48,799 nt of DNA from Deltaproteobacteria bacterium (GTDB lineage: Bacteria; Myxococcota; JACRCW01): NCBI GenBank assembly GCA_016218805.1, contig JACRCW010000013.1, forward strand, positions 1 to 48,799, given 5' to 3'. The stretch's first letter is position 1; each line of letters opens with the position of its first letter. Shown here piece by piece: positions 1 to 8,553 of the stretch. Under the pieces are notes generated by a model. The model was given only the letters and a program-made list of their open reading frames with translations, was not told where the DNA came from and did not search any database. The position numbers and the translations under genes are program-made.

Positions 1-20
1 CCCGCGCGTCACCCGTCAAG

Positions 21-37
21 GTTCGATCTAGACGAAC
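21..37. repeat. Operator-like palindrome GTTCG/CGAAC
   Basis: Arms GTTCG (21-25) and CGAAC (33-37) are perfect inverted repeats around a core that contains the palindrome TCTAGA (27-32). This form suits a dimeric regulator, but no adjacent regulated gene is visible in the window. Confidence 0.3.
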
Positions 38-200
38 ACTGGTCTCCTCATCGGCTGGCCGGGGCAGCTCGGATTCCCACCCCACGGGCGTACTTGAGAC
101 GCGGCCGCGCCCCCGCCCGGGTACAAACGTGGCCCGGCACGGCGGGCGCCGGAGCAACCTCCGCGCCACGCGCGCCATCGCAGATTGTCTCTCCATGCCA

Positions 201-220
201 ACCGGGTGCGGCCGGTTTTT
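201..220 (+). terminator. Possible intrinsic terminator for an upstream + strand gene
   Basis: ACCGG (201-205) pairs with CCGGT (212-216), and T continues to 220. The stem is only 5 bp, so this is weak. If real, it would end a transcript entering from outside the window. Confidence 0.25.
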
Positions 221-230
221 CAGACACCAC

Positions 231-247
231 TGACCGGAAACCGGTCA
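231..247. repeat. Perfect 7-bp inverted repeat
   Basis: TGACCGG (231-237) and CCGGTCA (241-247) flank an AAA loop. It lies downstream of the small minus-strand gene that ends at 317 and could be part of its 3' end, although no T run follows on that strand. Confidence 0.3.
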
Positions 248-316
248 CCCGCCGCGCGCACCGTCTGACTCCGACACCACCGGGCGGCATCACGCCTGCA
301 GCCCCGGGTGCGCGGG

Positions 317-649
317 TCAGTCCTCTTCCTCAACCTCTTCCTCTTCCTCAACCTCGTACGCGCCCATGGACTCCAGCAGTCCCTGCAGCATGTCGGTGGT
401 TTCGTTGGTCCAGGCCTGGATGCGGATGGAGGTGCCCTTGGCGCGCGCCATGGGCGTTTCCTCCCAGTCCGTGTCGGAGTCGCGATCCCAGGCCCATTCC
501 TCGCCGTCCAGCCCAAAGTCCTCAAACACCGGCGGCATCTCGTCGCCGCTGGCCTCCATGACCCACGCAAACCAGCTGTTGAGGGCCTTGGCGGCGGCGC
601 TCGCCACCTCTGCGCTGTCGAACACACCGACGATGGTGACGGACTTCAT
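317..649 (-). CDS. Small acidic hypothetical protein
   Basis: This is a 110-residue protein that I cannot assign to a family. The first ~30 residues (MKSVTIVGVFDSAEVASAAA) look like the first beta-alpha unit of a small alpha/beta fold. The middle is rich in Trp and Asp (EEWAWDRDSDTDWEE), and the C-terminus is a run of Glu/Asp. No signal peptide or membrane segment is visible. The ATG at 649 was chosen because GGGAG lies 8 nt upstream; the frame extends further upstream, but that part is Pro/Arg-rich and not protein-like. It is divergently transcribed from the carboxypeptidase-regulatory/PDZ gene, so the ~150-bp gap must hold promoters for both. The acidic tail suggests a soluble cytoplasmic protein, possibly binding a basic partner; that is inference. 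Confidence 0.75.
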   Translation of the reverse strand: MKSVTIVGVFDSAEVASAAAKALNSWFAWVMEASGDEMPPVFEDFGLDGEEWAWDRDSDTDWEETPMARAKGTSIRIQAWTNETTDMLQGLLESMGAYEVEEEEEVEEED

Positions 650-801
650 GCCTGGCACTCCCGCAAAAGGGCCCGGGTGCACGCCCTGCCCGACCGGTGG
701 ACGCTTACGCAGGCAGCAACCCCGTGCGCAAGGGCCCGCGGGGAGGGAGTTGGCTGGACGGGGCGCCCGGCGAGCGATAACGCACCGCCCGCGTGGTGAA
801 C

Positions 802-2853
802 ATGTCCCGGGTGCCGTCGCCGCTGTGGTGGGTTGCCGTGCTGGCCGCGCTGCTGTTGGGGATGGCGGTGGCGGCAGAGTTGCTGCTGCCCGGCCCTGCG
901 CCAGCGGCGGAACAGCCGGTTGCGCCCGCCCAGACCCGGGCGGCGCGTCCGGAGGCCACGCCGTCCGCCCCGGCATCACCCGACCCGTCCCCGCCGCGTC
1001 CGATCCCAGCCGCGGTCACGGTGGAGGGCCTGGTGGTGGATGGCGCTGACGGGCGGGGGATCACGGGGGCCCGGGTTACCGCGTCAGGCGAGTCCGCGTC
1101 CGCCCTCACGGACAGCGGCGGGCGGTTCACGCTGGGCCTGCGCGCCCGGACCGGGGTGCTGCGCGCCACGGCGCCCGGCTACGAATCCGCGGAAGCCGCC
1201 GTCCCCGCACCGGGTGCCGGGGCCGCGCGGATCACGCTGAAGCGGACCACGCTGCTGCGGGTGCTGGTCCAGCACGGGCCGGGCAGGCCGGCTGCCGGCG
1301 CGCGGGTGGACGTGACGCCACCCACGCCGCCGCGCACCGCCACCACGGACGCGCGGGGCCTGGTGGAGCTCACCGGCATCCCCGCGGACGGCTACCGCGT
1401 GAGTGCGCGCAGTGAGGACGGGCACGCAGCGGCCGCCGGCGAGGTGGCGGTCCCCGCGGGGCAGCACGCGGAGCTGGTCCTCACCCTGGGACCCGCGGCA
1501 AGCGTGGCCGGTGACGTGGTGGAGGCGGACGGCCGGCCGGCGGACGGTGCGCGCGTCTGGGTGGAATCCGCGGATGGATCGCCGCTGGGGAGCGGTGGCG
1601 CGGCGGGCAACGGCGTGTTCCTGCTGGAAGGGCTGGCGGTGGCGGACCAGGCACGGGTGTTTGCCGTGTTGGGGGGCCGGCAGGGACGCAGTGAGCTGCT
1701 GGCGCTGCGCGCGGGGCGCACCACGCCCGGCATCCACGTGGTGCTGGCCAAGGGCGGGCTGTCCATCGCGGGGATGGTGATGGATGACGACGGTGTCCCC
1801 ACCGGCGGCGCGCAGGTGGAGCTGGCGCCCGCCTGGCACGGCGGCGAACAGTCCTGGGCCAGCACCACCAGCGACGGCGACGGGCGGTTTGAATTCGGCG
1901 ACCTCTCCGAGGGCCGTTACGACCTGACTGCGAAGTTTGGCCAGCAGGAAGCGGTGTTGGATGACGTCAAGGCGGGGCAGCGCTCCGTGATCCTGCAGCT
2001 GGCCTCCCAGGCCATGGTGGAGGGCCGCGTGGTGGACGAAAACGGCCGCCCGGTGCCCGCGTTCCGCGTGCGCGTGGATTTCCTGCGTGACACCACGCCC
2101 GCGGGTGAAGCCGGCCGGATCCGCCGCGGCGCGCGCCGCGCTGCGGACGTGAATGATCCCACCGGGCGCTTCCGGCTGGGCCCCGTCTCACGCGGTATCT
2201 ACCGGCTGGAAGCGGTGGATCCCGCGGGGCGGCTGGGCCAGGTGGAGACGCAGGTGTTCGGCCGCCGCAGCGTGGATGTGGGTGACGTTAAGCTGCTGGG
2301 ATCCGGCACCGTGATGGGCAAGGTGGTGGACCGCCGGGACGGGCGCCCCGTGCCGGGTGCTGCCGTCCGCGCTGACCGCGCCGGCGAACCGGCCACCACC
2401 GGGGCTGACGGCCGCTTCTCCGTCCGCATTCCGCCCGGGCCTGCCGTGCTGTGGGTGGAGCACCCGGCGTACTTCGCCAAGCGCGTGATCGCCGGGATTG
2501 TGGAGGTCAACGGCGTGCTGGACGCCGGCGAACTCCCCCTCATCGGCGGCACGCTGCGCGAGATCGAGGGCCGCCAGGGATTCGGCGGCGTGGGTGCCAC
2601 CCTGAAGGATGAGAAGGGCAACGTCGTCGTGGAGGGGCTCATTGGTGACGGCCCGGCGGCGCGCAACGGGCTGCAGAAGGGGGACGTGATCCTCGCCGTA
2701 GACGGCCAGACCATGCACGGCAAGGGTGTGCAGGAGGCCATTGCCAACATCCGCGGTGAAACCGGGTCCACCGTGGACCTCCGCATCCGGCGCGGTGGCC
2801 AGGAGTTGACCGTCACCATCCGGCGTGAACCCATCAACATTGAGGGACGTTGA
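802..2853 (+). CDS. Membrane-anchored protein with six carboxypeptidase-regulatory-like repeats and a C-terminal PDZ domain
   Basis: About 683 residues. A single N-terminal hydrophobic segment (WWVAVLAALLLGMAVAAELL) acts as a membrane anchor or uncleaved signal. A Pro/Ala-rich linker follows, then six successive beta-sandwich repeats of the carboxypeptidase regulatory (CarboxypepD_reg) type. These are recognisable by recurring patterns such as VEGRVVDENGRPVP...DGRFEFGDL. The last ~95 residues form a PDZ domain containing GDGPAARNGLQKGDVILAVDG. Such proteins sit in the periplasm or at the surface, and PDZ domains bind C-terminal peptides or regulate proteases. An M50B-like peptidase gene starts 7 nt downstream, so a functional link is plausible but unproven. 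The start could also be the GTG at 793; no strong ribosome site separates the two. Confidence 0.85.
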   Translation: MSRVPSPLWWVAVLAALLLGMAVAAELLLPGPAPAAEQPVAPAQTRAARPEATPSAPASPDPSPPRPIPAAVTVEGLVVDGADGRGITGARVTASGESASALTDSGGRFTLGLRARTGVLRATAPGYESAEAAVPAPGAGAARITLKRTTLLRVLVQHGPGRPAAGARVDVTPPTPPRTATTDARGLVELTGIPADGYRVSARSEDGHAAAAGEVAVPAGQHAELVLTLGPAASVAGDVVEADGRPADGARVWVESADGSPLGSGGAAGNGVFLLEGLAVADQARVFAVLGGRQGRSELLALRAGRTTPGIHVVLAKGGLSIAGMVMDDDGVPTGGAQVELAPAWHGGEQSWASTTSDGDGRFEFGDLSEGRYDLTAKFGQQEAVLDDVKAGQRSVILQLASQAMVEGRVVDENGRPVPAFRVRVDFLRDTTPAGEAGRIRRGARRAADVNDPTGRFRLGPVSRGIYRLEAVDPAGRLGQVETQVFGRRSVDVGDVKLLGSGTVMGKVVDRRDGRPVPGAAVRADRAGEPATTGADGRFSVRIPPGPAVLWVEHPAYFAKRVIAGIVEVNGVLDAGELPLIGGTLREIEGRQGFGGVGATLKDEKGNVVVEGLIGDGPAARNGLQKGDVILAVDGQTMHGKGVQEAIANIRGETGSTVDLRIRRGGQELTVTIRREPINIEGR

Positions 2854-2860
2854 GACCGCC

Positions 2861-3565
2861 ATGCCCGACACCACCGCTGCCACCCGCCCCGAATCCCGCC
2901 GCGACCTCTTCCTGTGGGGTGCGGTGGCGCTGTCGCTCGCCGTGGCGCTGACGCCGTGGGGACGGCTGGCGCTCTACCCCTTCACCCTGTTCACCACCTG
3001 GGTCCATGAATGCGGCCACGCGCTGATGGCCACGTTGCTGGGCGGTGACGTTGCCAGTGTGACCATAGAGCCGGACACCTCCGGGCTGACGCGCTCCATG
3101 ACGCCGGACACGCTGGTGGTCCGCGGCCTGGTCTCCACCAGCGGCTACCTGGGTGCCAGCGTGTTCGGCTGCGTGCTGCTCGTAGCCACGCGGCTGGAGC
3201 GGCTGGCGCGGCTCATCATCTGGACACTGGGCGTGCTCATGCTGCTGTCATTGGTGTTCTGGGTGCGCAACCTGTTTGGCGCGGGCGTGGTGCTCACCTG
3301 GGGCGCTGCGCTCATCTGGCTGGGGCGCCGGGGCCACGGGGCGGTGGCGCAGTGGGTGCTGTCCCTGCTGGCCGTCCAGGTGGCGCTCAACGCGCTGTAT
3401 GACATCCGCATCCTGTTCTCCGTGTCTGACGGCCATTCGGATGCGCTGTCCATGGAGAAGCTGTTCCTGCTGCCCTACTGGTTCTGGGCCGGCGGCTGGA
3501 TGCTGGCCAGCGCGGTCATGGTGGCCGCCACCCTCTGGCTCACGCGCACGCGCCCACCCCGCTGA
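2861..3565 (+). CDS. M50B-like integral membrane zinc metallopeptidase
   Basis: 234 residues. The motif HECGH at residues 49-53 fits the HExxH zinc site of the Peptidase M50B-like family, and it lies just after the first membrane segment, as is usual there. Several further hydrophobic segments follow (VFGCVLLVATRL, IIWTLGVLMLLSLVFWV, the C-terminal WFWAGGWMLASAVMVAATLW). Known M50B members are small multi-pass proteins of mostly unknown substrate, related to site-2 proteases. The ATG at 2861 gives a sensible N-terminus and follows the upstream stop by 7 nt; an earlier in-frame GTG at 2825 lies inside the previous gene. Its stop overlaps the start of the transporter gene as TGATG, so the three genes probably form one operon. 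Confidence 0.8.
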   Translation: MPDTTAATRPESRRDLFLWGAVALSLAVALTPWGRLALYPFTLFTTWVHECGHALMATLLGGDVASVTIEPDTSGLTRSMTPDTLVVRGLVSTSGYLGASVFGCVLLVATRLERLARLIIWTLGVLMLLSLVFWVRNLFGAGVVLTWGAALIWLGRRGHGAVAQWVLSLLAVQVALNALYDIRILFSVSDGHSDALSMEKLFLLPYWFWAGGWMLASAVMVAATLWLTRTRPPR

Positions 3566-4773
3566 TGCGCGGCTACCTGAACCTGCCCCGCCAGGTCTGG
3601 CTGCTGGCCGTGGGGCAGGTGATCAACCGCGCGGGCGCGCTGCTCATCCCGTTTCTCGCCGTGTACCTGCGTGATCACCTCCGGTTGTCCACGGAGGCGG
3701 CCACGTTGGCGGTGGGCGCGTGGGGGCTGGGGTCCATCTTCGGGTCACTGGCCGGCGGCCAGCTGGCGGACGCGTGGAGCCGGCGCGGCACCATGCTGGT
3801 CAGCCTGTTTGGCTCCGCGGGGATCATGCTGGGGTACGCCTATTTGACCAGCGCGCCCGCCGTCATTGCCGGCACGTTCCTGCTGGCGCTGGTGGCGGAC
3901 CTGTTCCGCCCGGCGTCATCCGCCATGATCGCGGACCTGGTGGATGAGCACCAGCGCGGCCCCGCGTACGCCCTGATGTACACCGCGGTGAACCTGGGGT
4001 TCACCATGGCGCCCGTCATTGGCGGCTATCTGCTGGCCACCCACGTGCACCTGGTGTTCTGGGGTGACGCGGGCACCACGTGCCTGTTTGGCCTCATGGT
4101 CCTGGTGGCCGTGCCGGACACGCTGCCCCACCACACCGTGCGCGAGCCCGCCGCCCCGCTGCGTGATGCGCTGGTGGACATGTTCCACAACCGCCGCTTT
4201 GTCCTGTTCTGCACGGGCGCGCTGCTGACCGGGTTTGTCTTCATGCAGCACATTGCCACCCTGCCGCTGCACATGACGGCCTCCGGGATGGCGCCGCAGG
4301 TGTACGGCCGCACCATTGCGCTCAACGGCGCCATCGTCGTGCTGCTGCAGCTCCCCGTGGCCCAGTTTGCCGCGCGCCTGCCGCGCGGGGCCACGGTTGC
4401 CGCGGCCTCCATCATTGTCGGCGCCGGCTTTGGGCTGACGGCGTTTGCGTGGGATGCGTGGACGTTTGCGGCCACCATTGCGGTGTGGAGCCTGGGCGAA
4501 GTCCTGCAGATGCCGTTCATGCAGGCCATTGTCGCGGACCTGGCGCCCACGCAATTCCGCGGGCGCTACCTGGGCGTGTTCTCCCTGAGTTTCTCCGTGG
4601 CCAACACGGTGGCCACGCCGCTGGGCGGGGTGGTGTTGGCGCGCCTGGGCGGGAACTTTGTCTGGGGGGCCTGCGCGGTGACGGGGCTGCTGTCCGCGCT
4701 GTTCTTCCACGCCGCCACCCGGAAAGCCGCTGCGGGGACCGCCGCCCGTTCCGGCGCGCACTCAGGGATCTGA
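3565..4773 (+). CDS. Major facilitator superfamily (MFS) transporter
   Basis: 402 residues with about twelve hydrophobic segments, consistent with a full-length MFS permease in the inner membrane. The loop between helices 2 and 3 carries a recognisable MFS motif A variant (GGQLADAWSRRGTM). The C-terminal half repeats the six-helix pattern. Family members move drugs, sugars or metabolites by proton symport or antiport; nothing in the sequence shows the substrate. The first base of its ATG overlaps the stop of the M50B-like gene, indicating translational coupling. Its 3' end overlaps the convergent secreted-protein gene by 12 bp. Confidence 0.88.
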   Translation: MRGYLNLPRQVWLLAVGQVINRAGALLIPFLAVYLRDHLRLSTEAATLAVGAWGLGSIFGSLAGGQLADAWSRRGTMLVSLFGSAGIMLGYAYLTSAPAVIAGTFLLALVADLFRPASSAMIADLVDEHQRGPAYALMYTAVNLGFTMAPVIGGYLLATHVHLVFWGDAGTTCLFGLMVLVAVPDTLPHHTVREPAAPLRDALVDMFHNRRFVLFCTGALLTGFVFMQHIATLPLHMTASGMAPQVYGRTIALNGAIVVLLQLPVAQFAARLPRGATVAAASIIVGAGFGLTAFAWDAWTFAATIAVWSLGEVLQMPFMQAIVADLAPTQFRGRYLGVFSLSFSVANTVATPLGGVVLARLGGNFVWGACAVTGLLSALFFHAATRKAAAGTAARSGAHSGI

Positions 4774-5868
4774 GCAGCGGTGCGTGAGGACCTGGTCCTG
4801 CCCGTTCTCCATGGAATGCGTCTCCACCAGCGTCAGGGAACCGGCCTGCAGCGTTCCCTGCACGCTGGTGATGCGGGCCCCCACGGGAAGCGCCACCGCA
4901 TCCCGGAGAACGTGCGGCGCGTCCAGCACCGTCAGCACCAACTCGGTGGCAGCGCGCGCGTGGAGAATGCGGACGCGCCCCGCCGCATCCACTCCCGCCA
5001 CCAGCAGCCGGGAGTCGTCGGCGCTCACCAGTGCGGCGTCCAACTGCATCTCCGCCTGCGGGCCGGCGTTGGACGTCAGCATCATCGCGTGAAGCCTGGC
5101 GCGGTCGCCCGCCTGGCTGCGGTACACCAACCACGCGCGGCCCTGGCCGTCCACCAGCCCCGCCAGGTCCATCACGTCATCAGACGCACCGGCCCGCACG
5201 TCCACCGGCGCCCAGCCTGCGGCGCTCCAGCGGCCCGCGTAGACGGACGCGCCTACGCTGGCAGAAACCCACGTGCCGCCCACCGCGCCCGGTGCCACCG
5301 CAACCCGCGCGGGAGTTGTGGCGTGCCGCGCCGCCTCCGGCGGCAGTGCCAGGGATGTCACCTGCCAGGATCCGTCCGGGCGTTCCTCGGCCAGCCACAG
5401 TGCAATGGGGGCGCGCGTGATGAACACCACCCGCGCGGGCCCGGTGCCTTCACGGAAGTGCGCCACGTCAGCCACGTCCAGCCCGGCCGCCGCGCGCGCG
5501 GTCCCGCTCCAGGACGCGCCGTCCAGGGACCGAGCCACCTGCAGGCCGTCCACCGAATACAACGCAATCCACCCGCCCCCGTCCGCTGCGAGCGCGCCGC
5601 GCCGGCTGGCGGGTGCCGCCGGGTGCACCACGGTGGTCTGCCAGCCCTGTCCAGTCTCCACGGTGTGCTGGAGGCTGGCCGCGTTCGCCAGCAGGGCTCC
5701 CAACGCGCCGCCCGGGGACGTGGCCGCGGCCAGCACGCGCAGCGCGTCCCCCTGCTGGCGCAACTGGTCCACCCACGGCCGGCACACGGGGACGGAACTG
5801 GGGCCTCCGCCCCAACACGCCGCAGCCAACCCCCACCATCCCAACACCACCCCAATGCGCACGTTCAT
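4762..5868 (-). CDS. Secreted, propeller-like protein, possible lipoprotein
   Basis: 368 residues. The N-terminus (MNVRIGVVLGWWGLAAAC) is a signal peptide ending in a Cys with a slightly non-standard lipobox. The rest has repeated short beta-strand-like blocks such as GGWIALYSVDGLQVARSLDG, GTWVSASVGASVYAGRW and GRAWLVYRSQAGD, which suggest a beta-propeller of the exo-sialidase/BNR or PQQ-like shape. I cannot see catalytic residues. The ATG at 5868 has GGAAGG just upstream. The 3' end overlaps the MFS gene convergently. It is divergent from the 30-heme cytochrome gene across 129 bp, so shared regulation is possible. Function unknown. Confidence 0.75.
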   Translation of the reverse strand: MNVRIGVVLGWWGLAAACWGGGPSSVPVCRPWVDQLRQQGDALRVLAAATSPGGALGALLANAASLQHTVETGQGWQTTVVHPAAPASRRGALAADGGGWIALYSVDGLQVARSLDGASWSGTARAAAGLDVADVAHFREGTGPARVVFITRAPIALWLAEERPDGSWQVTSLALPPEAARHATTPARVAVAPGAVGGTWVSASVGASVYAGRWSAAGWAPVDVRAGASDDVMDLAGLVDGQGRAWLVYRSQAGDRARLHAMMLTSNAGPQAEMQLDAALVSADDSRLLVAGVDAAGRVRILHARAATELVLTVLDAPHVLRDAVALPVGARITSVQGTLQAGSLTLVETHSMENGQDQVLTHRCSDP

Positions 5869-5997
5869 GCGCGCACCCTTCCAGACCGCCGTCGGGCTGA
5901 CAACGTCGGGCGCGCGCGGACGGCTGGAGCTGAGACAGGACACTTTGCCGCATCCGCCCACTGCCCGAAGGCGTGCGTCTTGACCGGAAGTCCGTGA

Positions 5998-8553
5998 TTG
6001 CCCAACTTCGCTGGCGCCGTGCACAACACCACACCAGCACCCGTGATTCCGCGGGCGGCGCGGTCCTTTCGCGCGGCGGCGACGCTGCTGCTGGTCCTGG
6101 CTCCCCAGCTGACGACGGCGCAGACGCTGTCTCCCGGCCGGCTCGGCCGCTCCCACGAAGAGCTGGAGGGCGTGGTCAACTGCACCAAATGCCATGAATT
6201 CGGCAAGAAGCTGGACGGTGACCGCTGCCTGGAATGCCATGATTCCCTGCGCAAGGAGATTGCCGCGCCGCGCGGCATGCACGCGCGCCTGGTGAAGGAT
6301 GACCGCGCGTGCCTGGAGTGCCACCACGATCACCGCGGCGTGGACGCGTCACTGACGGAGTGGGGCGGCCCGCGCGAGAAGTGGGACCACGGCAAGGCGG
6401 GGTGGCCGCTGGACGGCAAGCACGCGGAGGCCCGCTGCAAGGACTGCCATGAGCCGCGGCGGGTGACCGAGAGCGCGCTGAAGAAGCGGTTCGCGGCCGG
6501 CAAGCCGGGGACGTACCTGGGCCTGGGCCGGCGGTGCGTGGACTGCCACTTTGACGAGCACCGCGGCCAGTTCAAGGTGGCGTGCGACAAGTGCCACGGC
6601 GCCAAGGCCTTCAAGCCGGCGCCCCGGTTTGACCACGCCGCGTCCTTCCGGCTCCGCGGCGCCCACGCCACCACGGCGTGCCGGGGCTGCCACCCGCGGG
6701 TGGAGGAGCCCGCCGGGCAGGCGTTCCCGGCGCCCAAGGACCCGCGCGGCTACGTGCGCTACCACGGCGCGCCCAAGCGCTGCGTGGACTGCCACAAGGA
6801 CGTGCACAAGGGCGCCTACGGCAACGCGTGCAGCCGGTGTCACAATGAGACCGACTGGCACGCCACGCGGATTGCCTCGGCCGAGCCGCATTTCCACGAC
6901 AAGACCAACTTCCCGCTGCTGGGAAAGCACCGCAATGTGGCGTGTGACCACTGCCACCCGGGCAAGCCTGGCGGCGGCCTGCAATTGACGGGTTTTCCAT
7001 ACCAGGAATGCATGAATTGCCACGTGGACGCACACCTGGGCCAGCTCAAACCCGGACCGGACCGCCTGGTGTACTGCGAGCGTTGCCACGACGAGGAGGG
7101 GTTTGCGCCCACCACCTTCCCGCGCGCCGAGCACGAGTACACCCGGCTGCCATTGGACGGCGCACACCGCGCGGTGGCGTGTGACAGCTGCCACGCGGAG
7201 GACCGCGCGCGCTTTGCCGGGGTGGAACTGCCGCGCCGCCCGGCCGGGCGGCCGGAACGCCGCACGGACGCGGTCAGCTTTGTGGCGCTGGTGTTCCCGG
7301 ACAAGGACCCGGAGCGGTGCGATTCGTGCCACCAGGACCCGCACGCCGGACAGTTCACCCGCGGCGGCGAGCCGCGCCGCTGTGAAGCGTGCCACACCGC
7401 GGATGACTGGCGGCAGCTTCAGTTTGATCACGCGCGGGACACGGCCTTCCCGTTGCGGGGCGCGCACGCGCGCGGTGCCTGCACGTCCTGCCACGTGGCG
7501 CCCGGCGCGGCGCAGCCGGTGACCTGGCGGGGTGCGCCCGCCCGGTGCGCCTCCTGTCACGACGACGTCCACCGCGGGCAGTTCAACGCCGCCGGAGGGA
7601 ACCCGGCGGACTGCGCCCGGTGTCACGACGAGAACGCCTTCAAACCGGCCACGTTTGTGCACGCCGGCGTGTTTGACCTCAAGGGGCGCCATGCATCCGC
7701 ACGGTGCGCGGCCTGCCACCCCGCCCTCCCCGGCTCCGCCGCCGCCTGGTACCGCGGCGTCCCACGCCGCTGCGAGTCCTGCCATGCCGACTTCCACGCC
7801 GCCGGCGCCGCCGCGGTGCCCTCCGCGTCACGCGGGCCGTGCGCCGGCTGCCATGACGAGACCGACTGGCAGCGCGTGACCTTTGACCACGACAACACGC
7901 GCATGCCGCTGCGGGATGCCCACGCGGGCCAACCGTGCCGCGCGTGCCACCAGGATGCCTCCCGGCTGGCCATCGACACCGCATGCGGGTCCTGCCACGT
8001 GGACGTGCATGGCGGCCGGTTGGGGACCGAGTGCCTGCGCTGCCATGACCAGCGGACGTTCCGGTCAGGCGCGGGCGTGGAGGCGCACGCCGCCACGCGG
8101 TTCCCACTGTATGGCCGCCACGCCGTCACCCCGTGCGACCGTTGCCACGTGAACCGCGCGGACCGCACCTACGGCGGGGTGACGCCGGACTGCGCCCGCT
8201 GCCACGCGGATGACGCCGCCCGCACGGCGGGGCGCGGTGTGGATCACGCCCCGCTGGGCCCGGAACCGGACTGTCGCCGGTGCCACACCACGGTGACGTT
8301 CACCGGGGGCGTGTTGCCGGAGCATGACCGCTGCTTCAACATCTACACGGGCCCGCACCGCGGAATTGCGTGCAACCGCTGCCACACGTCACTGGCCGGT
8401 TTGGGCGTGGACAATTGCACGTCATTCACCGCCATGTGCACCCATTGCCATGCGTGCGAAAAGATGGACCGCATCCATGAACCCCGCCACGTCGTCGGCT
8501 ACCAGTGTGCCGACCGGAAATGTTACGAGTGCCATGGCCTGCGTCGTCGTTGA
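5998..8553 (+). CDS. Secreted 30-heme c-type cytochrome
   Basis: 851 residues with an N-terminal signal peptide (RSFRAAATLLLVLAPQLTTAQ) and, by my count, 30 CXXCH haem-attachment motifs. They fall into a repeating three-heme module of ~75-85 residues: CxxCH-x-D-x-H-x-G, then CxxCH-[DN]E, then a xPLxGxHxxxxCxxCH element. Extra His residues at fixed spacing suit bis-His haem ligation. There is no lipobox, so it is likely periplasmic or exported. The TTG start at 5998 is supported by GGAAG 7 nt upstream; later in-frame GTGs (6019, 6043) lack one. The 3' end overlaps a beta-barrel gene by 20 bp. Together they resemble a porin-cytochrome conduit that carries electrons across the outer membrane. 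The number of haems is far above MtrA (10) or OmcB (12). Confidence 0.92.
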   Translation: MPNFAGAVHNTTPAPVIPRAARSFRAAATLLLVLAPQLTTAQTLSPGRLGRSHEELEGVVNCTKCHEFGKKLDGDRCLECHDSLRKEIAAPRGMHARLVKDDRACLECHHDHRGVDASLTEWGGPREKWDHGKAGWPLDGKHAEARCKDCHEPRRVTESALKKRFAAGKPGTYLGLGRRCVDCHFDEHRGQFKVACDKCHGAKAFKPAPRFDHAASFRLRGAHATTACRGCHPRVEEPAGQAFPAPKDPRGYVRYHGAPKRCVDCHKDVHKGAYGNACSRCHNETDWHATRIASAEPHFHDKTNFPLLGKHRNVACDHCHPGKPGGGLQLTGFPYQECMNCHVDAHLGQLKPGPDRLVYCERCHDEEGFAPTTFPRAEHEYTRLPLDGAHRAVACDSCHAEDRARFAGVELPRRPAGRPERRTDAVSFVALVFPDKDPERCDSCHQDPHAGQFTRGGEPRRCEACHTADDWRQLQFDHARDTAFPLRGAHARGACTSCHVAPGAAQPVTWRGAPARCASCHDDVHRGQFNAAGGNPADCARCHDENAFKPATFVHAGVFDLKGRHASARCAACHPALPGSAAAWYRGVPRRCESCHADFHAAGAAAVPSASRGPCAGCHDETDWQRVTFDHDNTRMPLRDAHAGQPCRACHQDASRLAIDTACGSCHVDVHGGRLGTECLRCHDQRTFRSGAGVEAHAATRFPLYGRHAVTPCDRCHVNRADRTYGGVTPDCARCHADDAARTAGRGVDHAPLGPEPDCRRCHTTVTFTGGVLPEHDRCFNIYTGPHRGIACNRCHTSLAGLGVDNCTSFTAMCTHCHACEKMDRIHEPRHVVGYQCADRKCYECHGLRRR

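Larger units (their letters stand above)
1..316. other. Non-coding 5' end of window with small palindromes
   Basis: I see no convincing gene here. Open frames on both strands are Arg/Pro-rich compositional shadows. The stretch holds a 17-bp operator-like palindrome (21-37), a short hairpin with a T run (201-220) and a perfect 7-bp inverted repeat with an AAA loop (231-247). It may be the 3' flank of a gene lying outside the window. Confidence 0.5.

Noticed and set aside
94..561. Open frames at the window's left end on the + strand
   Set aside because: Pro/Arg-rich composition, no ribosome site and antisense overlap with the small acidic gene.
6349..7797. A long minus-strand frame opposite the secreted 30-heme cytochrome
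   Set aside because: It lacks any protein-like hydrophobic or motif pattern, and the + strand carries 30 CXXCH motifs in register.
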